Positions 52,089 to 61,757 are shown, numbered from the stretch's first letter. The stretch is DNA of 62,383 bases from an uncultured Butyricimonas sp. (GCA_944320555.1 CALUHX010000014.1:1-62383); one strand, 5' to 3'. Notes: a model not told the origin generated them from the sequence alone. Program-made: numbers and translations.

Positions 52089-55000
52089 ATGAACAAGAGA
52101 GTTTTACTTATTGTATTTATGTTGTTGGCGTTTACTAGCCTCTATGCCCAAGAAGGGAGTATAACGGGGTATGTGGTAGACAACAAGAAAGTCGGCTTGG
52201 TGGGAGCTGTGGTTTATATTGATTCGCTCCAGCGGGGGACGACAACGGATTTGAACGGACGCTATCGCTTGGTAGACATTCCCATAGGAGAGTATGATAT
52301 GACTGTTTCTTACGTGGGTTACAAGAAGATAGAGAAGAGAATCAAAGTGACAGAAAAGACGAAAGAGTATAATTTTGTCATGGACGAGAATCTTGTTTTG
52401 AACGATGTGGTGGTGGCGGGTACCGCTGGCGGTGCGTTAAAGACTCTGAATCAGCAACAGACTTCTTCCCGCATTATGAATGTCATTCCAGCCAACCAGA
52501 TTGGCAGTTTTCCCGACCCGAATATCGGGGACGCCTTGAAACGCATAGCGGGGATTCATGTGCAATACGACCAAGGTGAGGCGAAGTTGGTGAGTATTCG
52601 GGGCACGGATCCAGCTTATAGTACGGTGTCCATTAACGGTGCGGCCATGCCATCCACGAGCGACGACCGCGCCGTGCGAGTCGACGCCATCCCTGCCGAC
52701 ATGGTGCAAGCGGTGGAGGTCAGCAAGACGATCACTCCGGACATGGACGGCGACGCTATTGGTGGTGCGATAAATTTAGTCACGCGGAAGGCTCCCCATG
52801 AGATGTATTTTTCGTTTAATGTCCATGGTGGTTATAGTTTCTTGACCCGCCAGCCTCAGTTTAACGGAAGCGTTGTGTTTGGCAATCGATTTTTCAACGA
52901 CCGCTTGGGGATTATAGCCTCTGCTTCCGTTTATGACCAATCTCTGGGGTCCAATAAGCACGGTTCCGCATGGGAAGAGGCACAAGTGGCAACGAATATG
53001 TACTTTATCCCCAAGTATTTCGAGATCGAGCAAACTTTGATGGAGCGGTTGCGCCAAAGTTATACCTTAGGAATCGATTTTGAGATTTCCAATGACCATT
53101 TTATTTCCTTTACCGGTATTTTCAACGATTATAAGGATTGGCGGCAGCGTTATACGTTACGCATTGACGACATTGGCAACGACTACAAGGTGAATTGGAA
53201 GAAACAGTCCGGTTACGAGAACGTGGAAATTATCGATGACGCCGACGATTATGAAGGAGTGGCCGGGACTCTTTTGGATGCGGACAACGACGGAGTGGAC
53301 GATTTGACGGGTGCGCTTTATGTGGATTTCGACCCCTTGCATCCGACGTTTTATCCGGAGCTTGAGCGTCATGTCTATTCCGGAGCGAACAAGAAGGGTG
53401 CTGAGTTGACGCACACGAAGATTTTCAACGGCTCGTTGAGCGGAGAGCACCAATTGGGCATCCTGAAAGCGGATTGGAATTTTGCGTTTATGAAAACTAG
53501 CGAGGATCAGCCCGAGTTGCGGGATTATGAACTTCAGTCCAATGGTGCCGCCGACGGTAGCGAGGAGGAGTCCAATCAAGTGACGATGGACTATACCGAT
53601 CCCCGTTACATTAACGCCAGCAGCGGATTTGAGATAGAAAACATAGCAGAGAACATTGAGGGTAAAAACTCGGAGGAGGCCTTCCGCGTGGACCATTGGG
53701 AGTTGGACGGTTTTAAAGGAAAAACTGTGAAATCGTCCGCCGACCAGTACATTTATACGCTCGATTTGGAATTGCCGGTGGCACAAGGACGATTTCAAAA
53801 CATCCTTAAATTCGGGGCGAAAGTGAAAACCATGTCCAAGGACAAGCAAATTTTGGAACGGGTGAAATGGCATCCCGCACAAGATCCGGCATTCTCGACG
53901 GAGCAAAAGAATTGGAAACGGATGTGGGCCGACATGGCCGCAAATATGAAGGATGTCAGTTCGAAGTTCAATAACTCGCGCTATACTGTGGGACCTTCGG
54001 TGGATGCCGAATGGGTGGGGCGGCAAAACGTGGACGCCAATGGCCCGACTTCCGATTGGCAGGTGGTCACCGTTTACAATAATGAGATGTGTGACGGATA
54101 CAGTGCGAGCGAGGACATTTATGCAGCGTATTTCATGACGACCCAGCAATTTGGTAAGAATCTGAGCATGATTGCCGGAGTCCGCATGGAACGGACCAAG
54201 GTGAACTATGTCGGCACGGAATTCGTCGAGCGTCTGGAAACACTGCAGGAGGTGGAGGCTGGGACGGACTACACCTCCTGGCTGCCCGGTGTGCATTTCA
54301 GATATACGCCGACGAACAACACAATTTTCCGTTTGGCGTATTCCAAGACCATCAGTCGCCCTTCATACCGTGATTTGGTGCCTTACGAGAAATGCAATGT
54401 GAAAAAGAAGGAGCTGGAATTGGGAAATCCGGATATTAAGCCTACCTTCTCCCACAATTTCGACCTGCTGGGCGAGTATTATTTTGGCTCCATCGGTGTG
54501 GCATCGGTGGGATTGTTCTACAAGCATATCGAAGATTTCAGAACCACAGCTGTCTATGAGACACCATGGGAGGTGATACAGACGATGGTGCCCGCTCCTT
54601 CCGAGGTGCAGGACAATCCCAATGTGGAGCAATATACCGAGGAATATGAGGCGGCCGAGGGCAAAGACTTCGAGACGGAGAAACCTGTGAACGCCGGAAA
54701 CGCCAATCTCGTTGGCGTCGAGCTGACTTATCAGCACCGCTTGGACTTCCTTCCCGGCTTTCTCAGGAATTTCAGCATTTATGCCAATTACACGCATAAC
54801 TGGTTGAACAACAAGGATGATGAGGCGCAATTGTCCGGAACAGCGAAGAATATCCTGAACCTTTCCTTGGCCTATGAGAACCGTCGGATGAATGCCCGGT
54901 TGTCATACAATTACACGTCCGATTTCCTTTCGTCCACGGGTATCTCCCGCAAGTACAATGTCTATTGCGACGCAGTGAATTATCTGGATGCTAATATAGA

Positions 55001-55154
55001 TGTTTTCCTGACCCCCAAAATAATATTTACTGCCTCGGCGAACAACCTGTTGAACGAGGTGCAGCGTTATTACCAATGGGAAAAGGATTACACGTACTCC
55101 AACTTGAACAATGGCTCCCGCGTGCAGATAGGTTTTGTGTTTAATATCTTTTAA
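52089..55154 (+). CDS. TonB-dependent receptor (non-SusC type) with CarboxypepD_reg domain
   Basis: This 1021-residue outer membrane receptor has a signal peptide ending near Y-A-Q. A carboxypeptidase-regulatory-like domain covers about 22-105 (G-S-I-T-G-Y-V-V-D-N). The plug (about 115-235) has I-G-D-A-L-K-R-I-A-G-I and V-S-K-T-I-T-P-D-M-D-G-D-A-I-G-G, typical of FecA/OMF-like receptors rather than SusC. The barrel ends in G-F-V-F-N-I-F with the terminal aromatic residue. No SusD-like gene follows; the next gene, 10 bases on, encodes a secreted phosphatase-like enzyme, so phosphorylated ligands or phosphate scavenging are plausible substrates by association. Confidence 0.93.
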   Translation: MNKRVLLIVFMLLAFTSLYAQEGSITGYVVDNKKVGLVGAVVYIDSLQRGTTTDLNGRYRLVDIPIGEYDMTVSYVGYKKIEKRIKVTEKTKEYNFVMDENLVLNDVVVAGTAGGALKTLNQQQTSSRIMNVIPANQIGSFPDPNIGDALKRIAGIHVQYDQGEAKLVSIRGTDPAYSTVSINGAAMPSTSDDRAVRVDAIPADMVQAVEVSKTITPDMDGDAIGGAINLVTRKAPHEMYFSFNVHGGYSFLTRQPQFNGSVVFGNRFFNDRLGIIASASVYDQSLGSNKHGSAWEEAQVATNMYFIPKYFEIEQTLMERLRQSYTLGIDFEISNDHFISFTGIFNDYKDWRQRYTLRIDDIGNDYKVNWKKQSGYENVEIIDDADDYEGVAGTLLDADNDGVDDLTGALYVDFDPLHPTFYPELERHVYSGANKKGAELTHTKIFNGSLSGEHQLGILKADWNFAFMKTSEDQPELRDYELQSNGAADGSEEESNQVTMDYTDPRYINASSGFEIENIAENIEGKNSEEAFRVDHWELDGFKGKTVKSSADQYIYTLDLELPVAQGRFQNILKFGAKVKTMSKDKQILERVKWHPAQDPAFSTEQKNWKRMWADMAANMKDVSSKFNNSRYTVGPSVDAEWVGRQNVDANGPTSDWQVVTVYNNEMCDGYSASEDIYAAYFMTTQQFGKNLSMIAGVRMERTKVNYVGTEFVERLETLQEVEAGTDYTSWLPGVHFRYTPTNNTIFRLAYSKTISRPSYRDLVPYEKCNVKKKELELGNPDIKPTFSHNFDLLGEYYFGSIGVASVGLFYKHIEDFRTTAVYETPWEVIQTMVPAPSEVQDNPNVEQYTEEYEAAEGKDFETEKPVNAGNANLVGVELTYQHRLDFLPGFLRNFSIYANYTHNWLNNKDDEAQLSGTAKNILNLSLAYENRRMNARLSYNYTSDFLSSTGISRKYNVYCDAVNYLDANIDVFLTPKIIFTASANNLLNEVQRYYQWEKDYTYSNLNNGSRVQIGFVFNIF

Positions 55155-55164
55155 TCAATAGTTT

Positions 55165-56511
55165 ATGAAGAAAATATTATTTTCAATTCTCTTTCTTGGG
55201 GCTTGGCAATGGAGTGTGGCCCAAGAAAATGCGGCCACAGACAATGCGCCGGAATGTGTGATGCTGACTATTAGCGGAAATCCTGCCACTCATCGGGCGG
55301 TGTCTTGGCGTACGGAGGTGGGCGATACGGTTTCTTTGGCGGAGTTGGTGCAGTTGCGTCCCTCTCCGGATTTGGCCGAGCATGCGAAACGGGTGCAAGG
55401 AAATCATGCCCTTTGGGAAGACGGCGCGCCGGATTACAAAATGGGGCATAAGGTGAATTTTACGGAACTGTTGCCCGATACGTGGTATGCCTATCGTGTC
55501 GGGAACGGGGAGCAATGGAGCGAGTGGTTTCAATTCAAGACTGCTTCCAACGAGACAAAACCTTTCTCCTTTCTCTATTTTGGCGATATTCAGAACGACA
55601 TAAAATCCTTGGGAGCAAGAACGTTGAGACAGGCTTATTCGCATTTTCCGGATGCGGCGTTCATGCTGTTTGCCGGAGATTTGGTGGGACGAAGCGAGCG
55701 GCATTATTGGGATGAGTTCTTCTATGCTGGAGGTTGGATTTTCGGGACAATGCCCTCCATGCCGGTAGCTGGGAATCACGAGTATTATCCTAATGGGGAT
55801 GAGAAACGTCCGTTCTCCAAGCATTGGAACCAGATTTATACCATGCCGGACAACGCTCCTAATGAGATCTATCGCAATCGGATGTACTACGTCGATTACC
55901 AAGGGGTGAGATTCGTCGCCGTGGATGCGGTTAATATGAAGGACGAAGAAGATGGGGAAATGATTACCGGGTGGTTGGAGTCCGTTCTGCGGTCGAATCC
56001 TTGTAAATGGTGTGTCGTTTTTTTCCATTACCCGGTATATTCTTGTTCTCAAGGCAGGAACAGCGAAAGTTATCGGAATACGGTGAAACCTATTCTGGAA
56101 AAATATGGGGTGGATTTGGTGCTTCAAGGGCACGACCACACCTATTGTCGTGGATTTGCGATGGAGCATGTGTCCAAAGATTGTAAGAATCCGCCCATGT
56201 ACGTCGTGTCGGTCGGCGGCCCCAAAATGTATGGATTGAATGTCGATTTTTGGAGCGATAGGATGGCATCCGACACGCAATTGTATCAGCATGTTTTAAT
56301 TGATGGTGACGTGCTTAGTTTTCAGACTTTTGACGTGACGGGCAAGCTCTATGACGCTTTCAAATTGGTGAAACGCCCAGGCCAGCCCAATCTTTTCATC
56401 GAGGATGAATCTCTGCGTTTTATTAAAATGCGAACGTCCATTCCGGAAAGTGCAAAAAAGAAATACACTCCTGAAGACTTGGAAAGGTATTACCAGCGAT
56501 TCCCGGAATAG
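55165..56511 (+). CDS. Purple-acid-phosphatase-like metallophosphoesterase
   Basis: This 448-residue secreted enzyme has a signal peptide ending near V-A-Q. An N-terminal fibronectin-like domain (about 25-130, with W-Y-A-Y-R-V-G-N-G-E-Q-W-S) is followed by a metallophosphatase domain. The metal-site motifs are all present in order: Y-F-G-D-I-Q near 148, A-G-D-L-V near 171, G-N-H-E-Y-Y near 206, F-F-H-Y-P near 289 and G-H-D-H-T-Y near 325. Such enzymes hydrolyse phosphate monoesters in the periplasm. It is co-transcribed with the TonB receptor and followed by a terminator. Confidence 0.93.
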   Translation: MKKILFSILFLGAWQWSVAQENAATDNAPECVMLTISGNPATHRAVSWRTEVGDTVSLAELVQLRPSPDLAEHAKRVQGNHALWEDGAPDYKMGHKVNFTELLPDTWYAYRVGNGEQWSEWFQFKTASNETKPFSFLYFGDIQNDIKSLGARTLRQAYSHFPDAAFMLFAGDLVGRSERHYWDEFFYAGGWIFGTMPSMPVAGNHEYYPNGDEKRPFSKHWNQIYTMPDNAPNEIYRNRMYYVDYQGVRFVAVDAVNMKDEEDGEMITGWLESVLRSNPCKWCVVFFHYPVYSCSQGRNSESYRNTVKPILEKYGVDLVLQGHDHTYCRGFAMEHVSKDCKNPPMYVVSVGGPKMYGLNVDFWSDRMASDTQLYQHVLIDGDVLSFQTFDVTGKLYDAFKLVKRPGQPNLFIEDESLRFIKMRTSIPESAKKKYTPEDLERYYQRFPE

Positions 56512-56531
56512 CCAGTTTGTTTTATGATGGA

Positions 56532-56569
56532 AGCTATGACATGACAATTATCCTGTCATGGCTTTTTTT
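56532..56569 (+). terminator. Rho-independent terminator after the phosphoesterase gene
   Basis: AGCTATGACA pairs with TGTCATGGCT (one G-U pair), followed by seven T residues. It begins 20 bases after the stop. Confidence 0.85.
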
Positions 56570-56641
56570 GCAAATGTGCTTTATGGTTGCTGTATGGAAG
56601 TGTTGAATCTCTTGTTGCGCAGGAAAGTGAAAGTGATAGGA

Positions 56642-56673
56642 TTTTGTGGGTTAGCATATTTCTATTATATTTG
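56642..56673 (+). promoter_or_regulatory. Promoter of efp
   Basis: TTTTG (56642-56646) and TATATTTG (56666-56673) are 19 bases apart, an ideal match to the Bacteroidetes consensus. The efp start is 43 bases downstream. Confidence 0.8.
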
Positions 56674-56715
56674 CATCCTCTTTCGAGGTATTTAATTAAA
56701 AATGGAATAAAATAA

Positions 56716-57285
56716 ATGGCAACAACAGCTGATTTTAGAAATGGATTGTGCATCGTCTTCAAGGACGATTTATATCGGATTGTTCAATTCCAGCACGTGA
56801 AACCGGGCAAGGGCCCCGCTTTCGTAAGAACGAAATTGCAAAATATCAAGACAGGCCGGACTGTGGAAAACACCTTTACCGCAGGAGTGAAAATCGACGT
56901 GGTGCGCATCGAGCGGCGTCCGTATCAATTCTTGTATATGGACGGGGACGACTACATCATGATGCACACGGAGACATTCGAGCAAATACCGATAGCTAAG
57001 GAATTGATCAACGCTCCGCAGTTCCTCAAAGAGGGCGATCCCGTGGAAATGGTGGTGCATGCCGACACGGAGACTCCTTTGTACGTGGAATTGTTGCCGA
57101 CCGTGGTGTTGGAAGTGACTTACACCGAACCGGGGTTGAAAGGCGACACGGCTTCTTCCACTGCCTTGAAGCCGGCGGAAGTGGAGACTGGCGCAAAAGT
57201 GATGGTTCCGTTGTTTATTAACACGGGCGAGAAAATCAGAATCAAGACGGAAGACGGATCTTACGTGGAAAGAGTGAGAGAATAG
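56716..57285 (+). CDS. efp: Translation elongation factor P
   Basis: This 189-residue, three-domain protein relieves ribosome stalling at polyproline. The N-terminal KOW-like domain carries the tip loop P-G-K-G-P-A-F with Lys32 at the position modified in many bacteria; the modification in this organism is not known. [11 protein letters not shown] and the C-terminal domain with G-D-T-A-S and [15 protein letters not shown] are standard. It is monocistronic with a strong promoter and convergent with rnc. Confidence 0.97.
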   Translation: MATTADFRNGLCIVFKDDLYRIVQFQHVKPGKGPAFVRTKLQNIKTGRTVENTFTAGVKIDVVRIERRPYQFLYMDGDDYIMMHTETFEQIPIAKELINAPQFLKEGDPVEMVVHADTETPLYVELLPTVVLEVTYTEPGLKGDTASSTALKPAEVETGAKVMVPLFINTGEKIRIKTEDGSYVERVRE

Positions 57286-57292
57286 AAAGATG

Positions 57293-58033
57293 TCACGAGT
57301 TTTTTCCTTGTGATTTCTTTTCTTCGATTTTGCGAAGGACAACAGCGGCGGACTTTTGTTCCGCCTCTTTTTTTGACGTGCCCACGCCTTGTCCTAAGAT
57401 TTTGGAATTGATGGAGATGGAACAAATGAACTTTGTCCGTCGCCAATTGGTGGGTTCAGTGTTGATTGTCAGTTGGATTTTGTTTTTCTGCGCCCACTCG
57501 ATCAAGCGGCTTTTGTAATTGTGGTCTTCGTGTACTAAGGTCGGGATGTCCACGTAATGGGGGAAAATGTAGTTTTCGATGAACGCTTTCGTCTTTTCAT
57601 ACCCTTGGTCCAGATAGATTGCGCCTGTGAACGCTTCGAATACGTCGCCGTATATGTGTTTGTTTTTCGAAAGGTCGGAGTGTGCCACGACCTCTTTGTC
57701 CAGCCCCATTTGTACAGCGATGTCGTTCAACGCGGCCCGGCTGACGATGCGCGACCGTAATTGTGTCATGAATCCCTCGTCTTTGTTGGGGAAAAACTTG
57801 TATACGATTTCCGCCACGATGGCTCCGAGCACGGCGTCGCCCAAAAACTCTAGCCGCTCATAATTCAGCACGGCCCCGCTTTTCGTGTGAAGGGAGGCGG
57901 ACCGGTGCAAAAGCGCCAAGGCGTAAAGGGATTTGTTTTGAGGAATAAACCCCCATTCGGAAAAAGACAATCCATAAAACTTTTCTTTCCGATGAAGATA
58001 AAGTTTTATGGATTGAATCATACGGTTAATCAC
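57293..58033 (-). CDS. rnc: Ribonuclease III
   Basis: This 246-residue enzyme cuts double-stranded RNA in rRNA and mRNA processing. It has the signature E-R-L-E-F-L-G-D-A-V-L near residue 60 and the second catalytic region G-D-V-F-E-A-F-T-G-A-I-Y-L-D near 130, then a C-terminal dsRNA-binding domain (about 170-240) and a basic tail. The N-terminal extension of about 25 residues is usual in Bacteroidetes. It follows fabF by 22 bases on the same strand, so acpP-fabF-rnc is probably one transcript. Confidence 0.95.
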   Translation of the reverse strand: MINRMIQSIKLYLHRKEKFYGLSFSEWGFIPQNKSLYALALLHRSASLHTKSGAVLNYERLEFLGDAVLGAIVAEIVYKFFPNKDEGFMTQLRSRIVSRAALNDIAVQMGLDKEVVAHSDLSKNKHIYGDVFEAFTGAIYLDQGYEKTKAFIENYIFPHYVDIPTLVHEDHNYKSRLIEWAQKNKIQLTINTEPTNWRRTKFICSISINSKILGQGVGTSKKEAEQKSAAVVLRKIEEKKSQGKNS

Positions 58034-58055
58034 TGTCTTGAGTTTTAGCTAGTGA

Positions 58056-59300
58056 TTACTTCTTGAATACAATACAAGCATTGTGGCCTCCGAACCCGAA
58101 CGTGTTGCTGATGGCGACATTCACTTTTCTTTCTTGCGCCTTGTTGAATGTGAAATTCAGTTTCGGATCCAGTTCCGGTTCCAAGGAATGGAAATTGATG
58201 GTTGGTGGCACAATGTCGTGCTTTACGGCAAGAACGGAAGCTATGGCTTCCAATGCTCCGGCTGCTCCTAACAAGTGTCCCGTCATGGACTTCGTGGAAC
58301 TAATGTTCAACTCGTAGGCATGCTCGCCGAAAGTCTTTTGGATGGCTTTGACTTCGGCCACGTCGCCCAGCCCGGTGGAAGTGCCATGGACGTTGATGTA
58401 ATCCACGTCTTTTGTCGTGAGGCCGGCGTCTTCCAACGCCAGATTCATTACGACCGAGGTGTATTCCCCGTTGGGTTCCGGTGCCGTCATGTGGTAAGCG
58501 TCGCAATTCATTCCTGCTCCTGCCAGTTCCGCATAGATTTTGGCCCCGCGTCTTACAGCATGTTCATACTCCTCCACGATTAGGGAAGCTCCTCCCTCGC
58601 CCAACACGAATCCGTCGCGTTCCGCGTCGAAAGGACGCGATGCGCTTTGCGGGTCGTCGTTGCGGGTGGATATCGCCTTCAAGGAATTGAACCCTCCGAC
58701 ACCAGGAATGGTGATGGCGGCTTCAGAACCTCCGGCAACAATCACTTCGGCTTTGCCCAACCGGATAAGATTTAATGCATCTACAAGAGAGTGAGCGGAT
58801 GACGCACAGGCAGAAACGGTCGTGTAGTTTGGACCGTTCAGCCCGAACTCAATGGCGATCATTCCCCCCGCCATGTTGGCGATCATCTTGGGGATAAAGA
58901 ACGGGTTGAATCTGGGGGTTCCGTCCCCTTGGGCAAAGGCCGCGCATTCTTCATAAAAAGTCTGCAAGCCTCCGATACCGGCTCCCCAGATAACTCCGAT
59001 CCTCTTCTTGTTTTCTTTTTCGAAGTCGAGTCCGGCATCTTTGATCGCTTCTCTTGCGGCTATTATGCCGAATTGAGTGTAAAGGTCCATCTTCCGGACC
59101 TCTTTTCTATCGAAATGTGCTGTGGGCTCGTAGTTTTTTACTTCGCAAGCGAATTGCGTGCGAAATTTAGATGCATCAAAACGAGTAATAGGCCCGGCGC
59201 CACTGACGCCTCCTTTTAGATTCTCCCAAAACTCGGCCACATTGTGACCCAGCGGATTGATGGTCCCAAGACCAGTTATTACTACTCGTTTGAGTGTCAT
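58056..59300 (-). CDS. fabF: Beta-ketoacyl-ACP synthase II
   Basis: This 414-residue condensing enzyme elongates fatty acids on ACP. It starts R-V-V-I-T-G-L-G-T-I-N-P-L-G. The catalytic Cys lies in V-S-A-C-A-S-S near 165, with His in H-G-T-S-T-G-L-G-D near 305 and K-S-M-T-G-H-L-L-G-A-A-G near 335, and the C-terminal N-T-F-G-F-G-G-H-N-A. It begins 15 bases after acpP on the same strand and works on the carrier encoded there. Confidence 0.97.
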   Translation of the reverse strand: MTLKRVVITGLGTINPLGHNVAEFWENLKGGVSGAGPITRFDASKFRTQFACEVKNYEPTAHFDRKEVRKMDLYTQFGIIAAREAIKDAGLDFEKENKKRIGVIWGAGIGGLQTFYEECAAFAQGDGTPRFNPFFIPKMIANMAGGMIAIEFGLNGPNYTTVSACASSAHSLVDALNLIRLGKAEVIVAGGSEAAITIPGVGGFNSLKAISTRNDDPQSASRPFDAERDGFVLGEGGASLIVEEYEHAVRRGAKIYAELAGAGMNCDAYHMTAPEPNGEYTSVVMNLALEDAGLTTKDVDYINVHGTSTGLGDVAEVKAIQKTFGEHAYELNISSTKSMTGHLLGAAGALEAIASVLAVKHDIVPPTINFHSLEPELDPKLNFTFNKAQERKVNVAISNTFGFGGHNACIVFKK

Positions 59301-59315
59301 AAAATGAGTATTAAG

Positions 59316-59552
59316 TTATTGTGCGTTGGCCTCAACGTAAGCAATCGCATCGCCTACCGTGGTGATTTTTTCCGCTTGGTCATCCGGAATGGTGATGTTG
59401 AATTCCTTCTCCAACTCCATGATCAACTCTACCGTGTCCAAGGAGTCCGCGCCCAAGTCGTTAGTGAAAGTCGCGGTCGGGGTAACTTCTGATTCGTCTA
59501 CTCCTAATTTATCAACAATAATAGCTTTTACTCTGTTTTGAATGTCAGACAT
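59316..59552 (-). CDS. acpP: Acyl carrier protein
   Basis: This 78-residue acidic helical carrier of growing acyl chains has the 4'-phosphopantetheine site at Ser37 in [10 protein letters not shown]. The sequence [10 protein letters not shown] at the start and E-L-E-K-E-F near 50 are typical. It is the first gene of the acpP-fabF-rnc block. A -7 box and a palindrome lie upstream. Confidence 0.98.
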   Translation of the reverse strand: MSDIQNRVKAIIVDKLGVDESEVTPTATFTNDLGADSLDTVELIMELEKEFNITIPDDQAEKITTVGDAIAYVEANAQ

Positions 59553-59591
59553 AGCATTTAATTTTAATTAGACATTTGTAAATTAACTCGC

Positions 59592-59606
59592 GCGTCATAG
59601 TGACGC
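59592..59606. promoter_or_regulatory. 15-bp palindrome in the acpP leader
   Basis: GCGTCA and TGACGC form a perfect inverted repeat with a three-base spacer. It lies between the candidate -7 box of acpP and its start codon, so it could be an operator or a leader hairpin. Confidence 0.5.
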
Positions 59607-59628
59607 ATAACTCTCTAAAAGTTCGGGG

Positions 59629-59636
59629 CAAAGTTA
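59629..59636 (-). promoter_or_regulatory. Candidate -7 box of the acpP-fabF-rnc operon
   Basis: The minus strand reads TAACTTTG, a perfect -7 match. The predicted transcript would carry a leader of about 70 bases. The -33 element is not clear in the AT-rich sequence upstream. Confidence 0.55.
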
Positions 59637-59720
59637 TGGATTTTATTTTTATAAGAAAATTTTTTCGGCATAGAATGAAGTTTGTTATCTTTATGGCGTT
59701 GATTTTTAATTCTTTATCGT

Positions 59721-60290
59721 ATGAAGAAAATTGCAATATTTGCTTCTGGGTCAGGGTCTAACGCCGAGAATATTATTCGTTTTTTTGAAAACGACGCGCG
59801 GAATCAAGTGGTGGGTGTCTTCTGCAACAAGCCGGACGCCTACGTCCTGGTCCGGGCGGAGCGTTTGGGAGTGCCTGCCTTCGTGTTCGGTCGCGACGAT
59901 TTTTATCGCACCGGTGCCGTGTCGGATAAACTGAAAGCTCTGGGAGTGGACTTGATCGTGCTGGCGGGATTCCTTTGGAAAGTTCCCGACGACATATTGG
60001 CGGACTTTCCCAACCGGGTAATTAACATCCATCCCGCCCTTTTGCCGAAATTCGGAGGGAAAGGCATGTATGGCGAGCGGGTCCACCGGGCAGTGATTGC
60101 CGCTGGGGAAAAAGAGAGCGGCATCACTGTGCATTACGTGAACGGCCGTTATGACGATGGAGCCGCCATTTTCCGGGCTGTCTGCTCCGTGGCGCCGGAC
60201 GACACGCCCGAGACCTTGGCCGCCAAAGTGCATGCCTTGGAATACGCCCACTTCCCGCAAGTGATCAAGGAAGTGGCGGACAATCTCTAA
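59721..60290 (+). CDS. purN: Phosphoribosylglycinamide formyltransferase
   Basis: This 189-residue enzyme transfers a formyl group from 10-formyl-THF to GAR in purine synthesis. It begins I-A-I-F-A-S-G-S-G-S-N-A-E-N and has the catalytic set in I-N-I-H-P-A-L-L-P near 96 (Asn, His) and the downstream V-N-x-x-x-D segment (V-N-G-R-Y-D-D-G near 138, with Asp). G-K-G-M-Y-G near 109 is the usual substrate loop. It is divergent from acpP across ~170 bases. The MFS gene follows after 34 bases and may be co-transcribed. Confidence 0.96.
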   Translation: MKKIAIFASGSGSNAENIIRFFENDARNQVVGVFCNKPDAYVLVRAERLGVPAFVFGRDDFYRTGAVSDKLKALGVDLIVLAGFLWKVPDDILADFPNRVINIHPALLPKFGGKGMYGERVHRAVIAAGEKESGITVHYVNGRYDDGAAIFRAVCSVAPDDTPETLAAKVHALEYAHFPQVIKEVADNL

Positions 60291-60324
60291 ACGTTGCGTC
60301 CTCGTTTTGGAATAAGTGAAGAGA

Positions 60325-61731
60325 ATGGACTTGCGGGATGTGAAAATGGACGGGTTGCCTGTGCCGCGCAGGTACTGGGCGATTTTGGCGATAGCCATTG
60401 GCATCACCGTTTCCGTGTTGGACGGGACGATAGCCAACGTGGCGTTGCCCACTATCGCGGAAGATTTGGACGCCTCTCCGGCCATGTCTATCTGGATTGT
60501 GAACGCTTATCAGTTGGCGATAGTGGTCTCCATGTTGTCGTTGTCCTCTTTGGGGGACATCTGGGGATATAAAAAGGTGTATGTTTGCGGCTTGTTGATT
60601 TTCATTGTCACCTCCGTGGCTTGCGTCTTGTCCGGCTCTTTGGTGTCGTTGACGGTGGCCAGGGTGTTCCAGGGCTTTGGGGCTGCCGCGTTGGCCAGTG
60701 TCAACACGACGCTTATCCGGTTGATTTATCCCAAGCGCCAATTGGGCCGGGGAATGGGAATCAATGCCGTCGTCGTGGCGGTTTCCGCGGCGGGAGGCCC
60801 TACGCTGGCCGCGGCGATTCTGTCTGTGGCTTCGTGGCAATGGCTTTTTGCGGTGAATGTCCCTATCGGTGTTGCGGCGTTGGTTCTGGCGGTCCGTTAT
60901 TTGCCCGCCAACCCGGTGAAGGTGAGGGAGCGTCGTTTTGACTGGGCGAGCGCCGTCATGAATGCGTTGACGTTCGGGTTGTTCATTTTTTCTATTGAGG
61001 GGTTCACGCATGATTTGGATTGGCGGTTGCTGTTGCCGGGAGTCCTGATAATGATTGTCGTGGGGTATTTTTTCGTTCGTCGCCAATTGACTCGGCCATA
61101 TCCTTTGCTGCCGGTCGATTTGTTGCGCGTGCCGATATTCTCCCTTTCCGTGTGCACCTCGGTTTGTTCGTTCTTGGCGCAAATGCTGGCGCTTGTTTCG
61201 TTGCCTTTCTTTTTGCAGCACACGTTGGGCATGAGCGAGGTCGAGGCGGGGGTGTTGCTTACGCCCTGGCCTTTGGCTACAATGGTGTCTGCTCCATTGG
61301 CGGGTAAGCTTATCGAGCGGGTGCACGCTGGTGTCCTGGGGTGTGTCGGGTTGGTGCTGCTTTCCGGCGGTTTGTTCTTGTTGGCGATTTTGGCGGACGC
61401 CTCCCCGGTGTGGGAAATCGCACTCTTCATTGGATTGTGTGGTTTTGGCTTCGGACTGTTTCAAACGCCGAACAACAGCATTTTGATCTCCTCCGCTCCG
61501 CCGGCTCGTAGCGGAGGTGCGAGCGGAATGCTTGGCATGGCCCGACTGACGGGACAGACCACGGGTGCCTCTCTCGTGGCGTTGATGTTTGTCCTTTTCG
61601 TCGAGGATGGGACTTACGCCTCGCTTTATTTGGCCGGGGGCTTTGCCCTATTGGCCGCCATTGTCAGCATTTCCCGCATTACCCTGCCCGAGCCTGAGGT
61701 TCTTCGGGTGAGGCCTCACGGAAAAAAGTAG
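60325..61731 (+). CDS. MFS drug exporter, DHA2-like (14 membrane segments)
   Basis: This 468-residue transporter has about 14 hydrophobic helices. Markers are V-L-D-G-T-I-A-N-V-A-L-P-T-I in helix one (the D-x-x-x-x-N-V-A-L-P motif of drug:proton antiporter family 2), W-I-V-N-A-Y-Q-L near 60, G-D-I-W-G-Y-K-K-V-Y in the loop after helix two, and A-A-G-G-P-T-L-A near helix five. It probably exports drugs or organic ions at the expense of the proton gradient. A GTG at 60316 opens the frame, but the ATG at 60325 is preferred. A terminator hairpin follows. Confidence 0.92.
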   Translation: MDLRDVKMDGLPVPRRYWAILAIAIGITVSVLDGTIANVALPTIAEDLDASPAMSIWIVNAYQLAIVVSMLSLSSLGDIWGYKKVYVCGLLIFIVTSVACVLSGSLVSLTVARVFQGFGAAALASVNTTLIRLIYPKRQLGRGMGINAVVVAVSAAGGPTLAAAILSVASWQWLFAVNVPIGVAALVLAVRYLPANPVKVRERRFDWASAVMNALTFGLFIFSIEGFTHDLDWRLLLPGVLIMIVVGYFFVRRQLTRPYPLLPVDLLRVPIFSLSVCTSVCSFLAQMLALVSLPFFLQHTLGMSEVEAGVLLTPWPLATMVSAPLAGKLIERVHAGVLGCVGLVLLSGGLFLLAILADASPVWEIALFIGLCGFGFGLFQTPNNSILISSAPPARSGGASGMLGMARLTGQTTGASLVALMFVLFVEDGTYASLYLAGGFALLAAIVSISRITLPEPEVLRVRPHGKK

Positions 61732-61757
61732 CATGATTCTCCTTTTGGAGAGGGACT

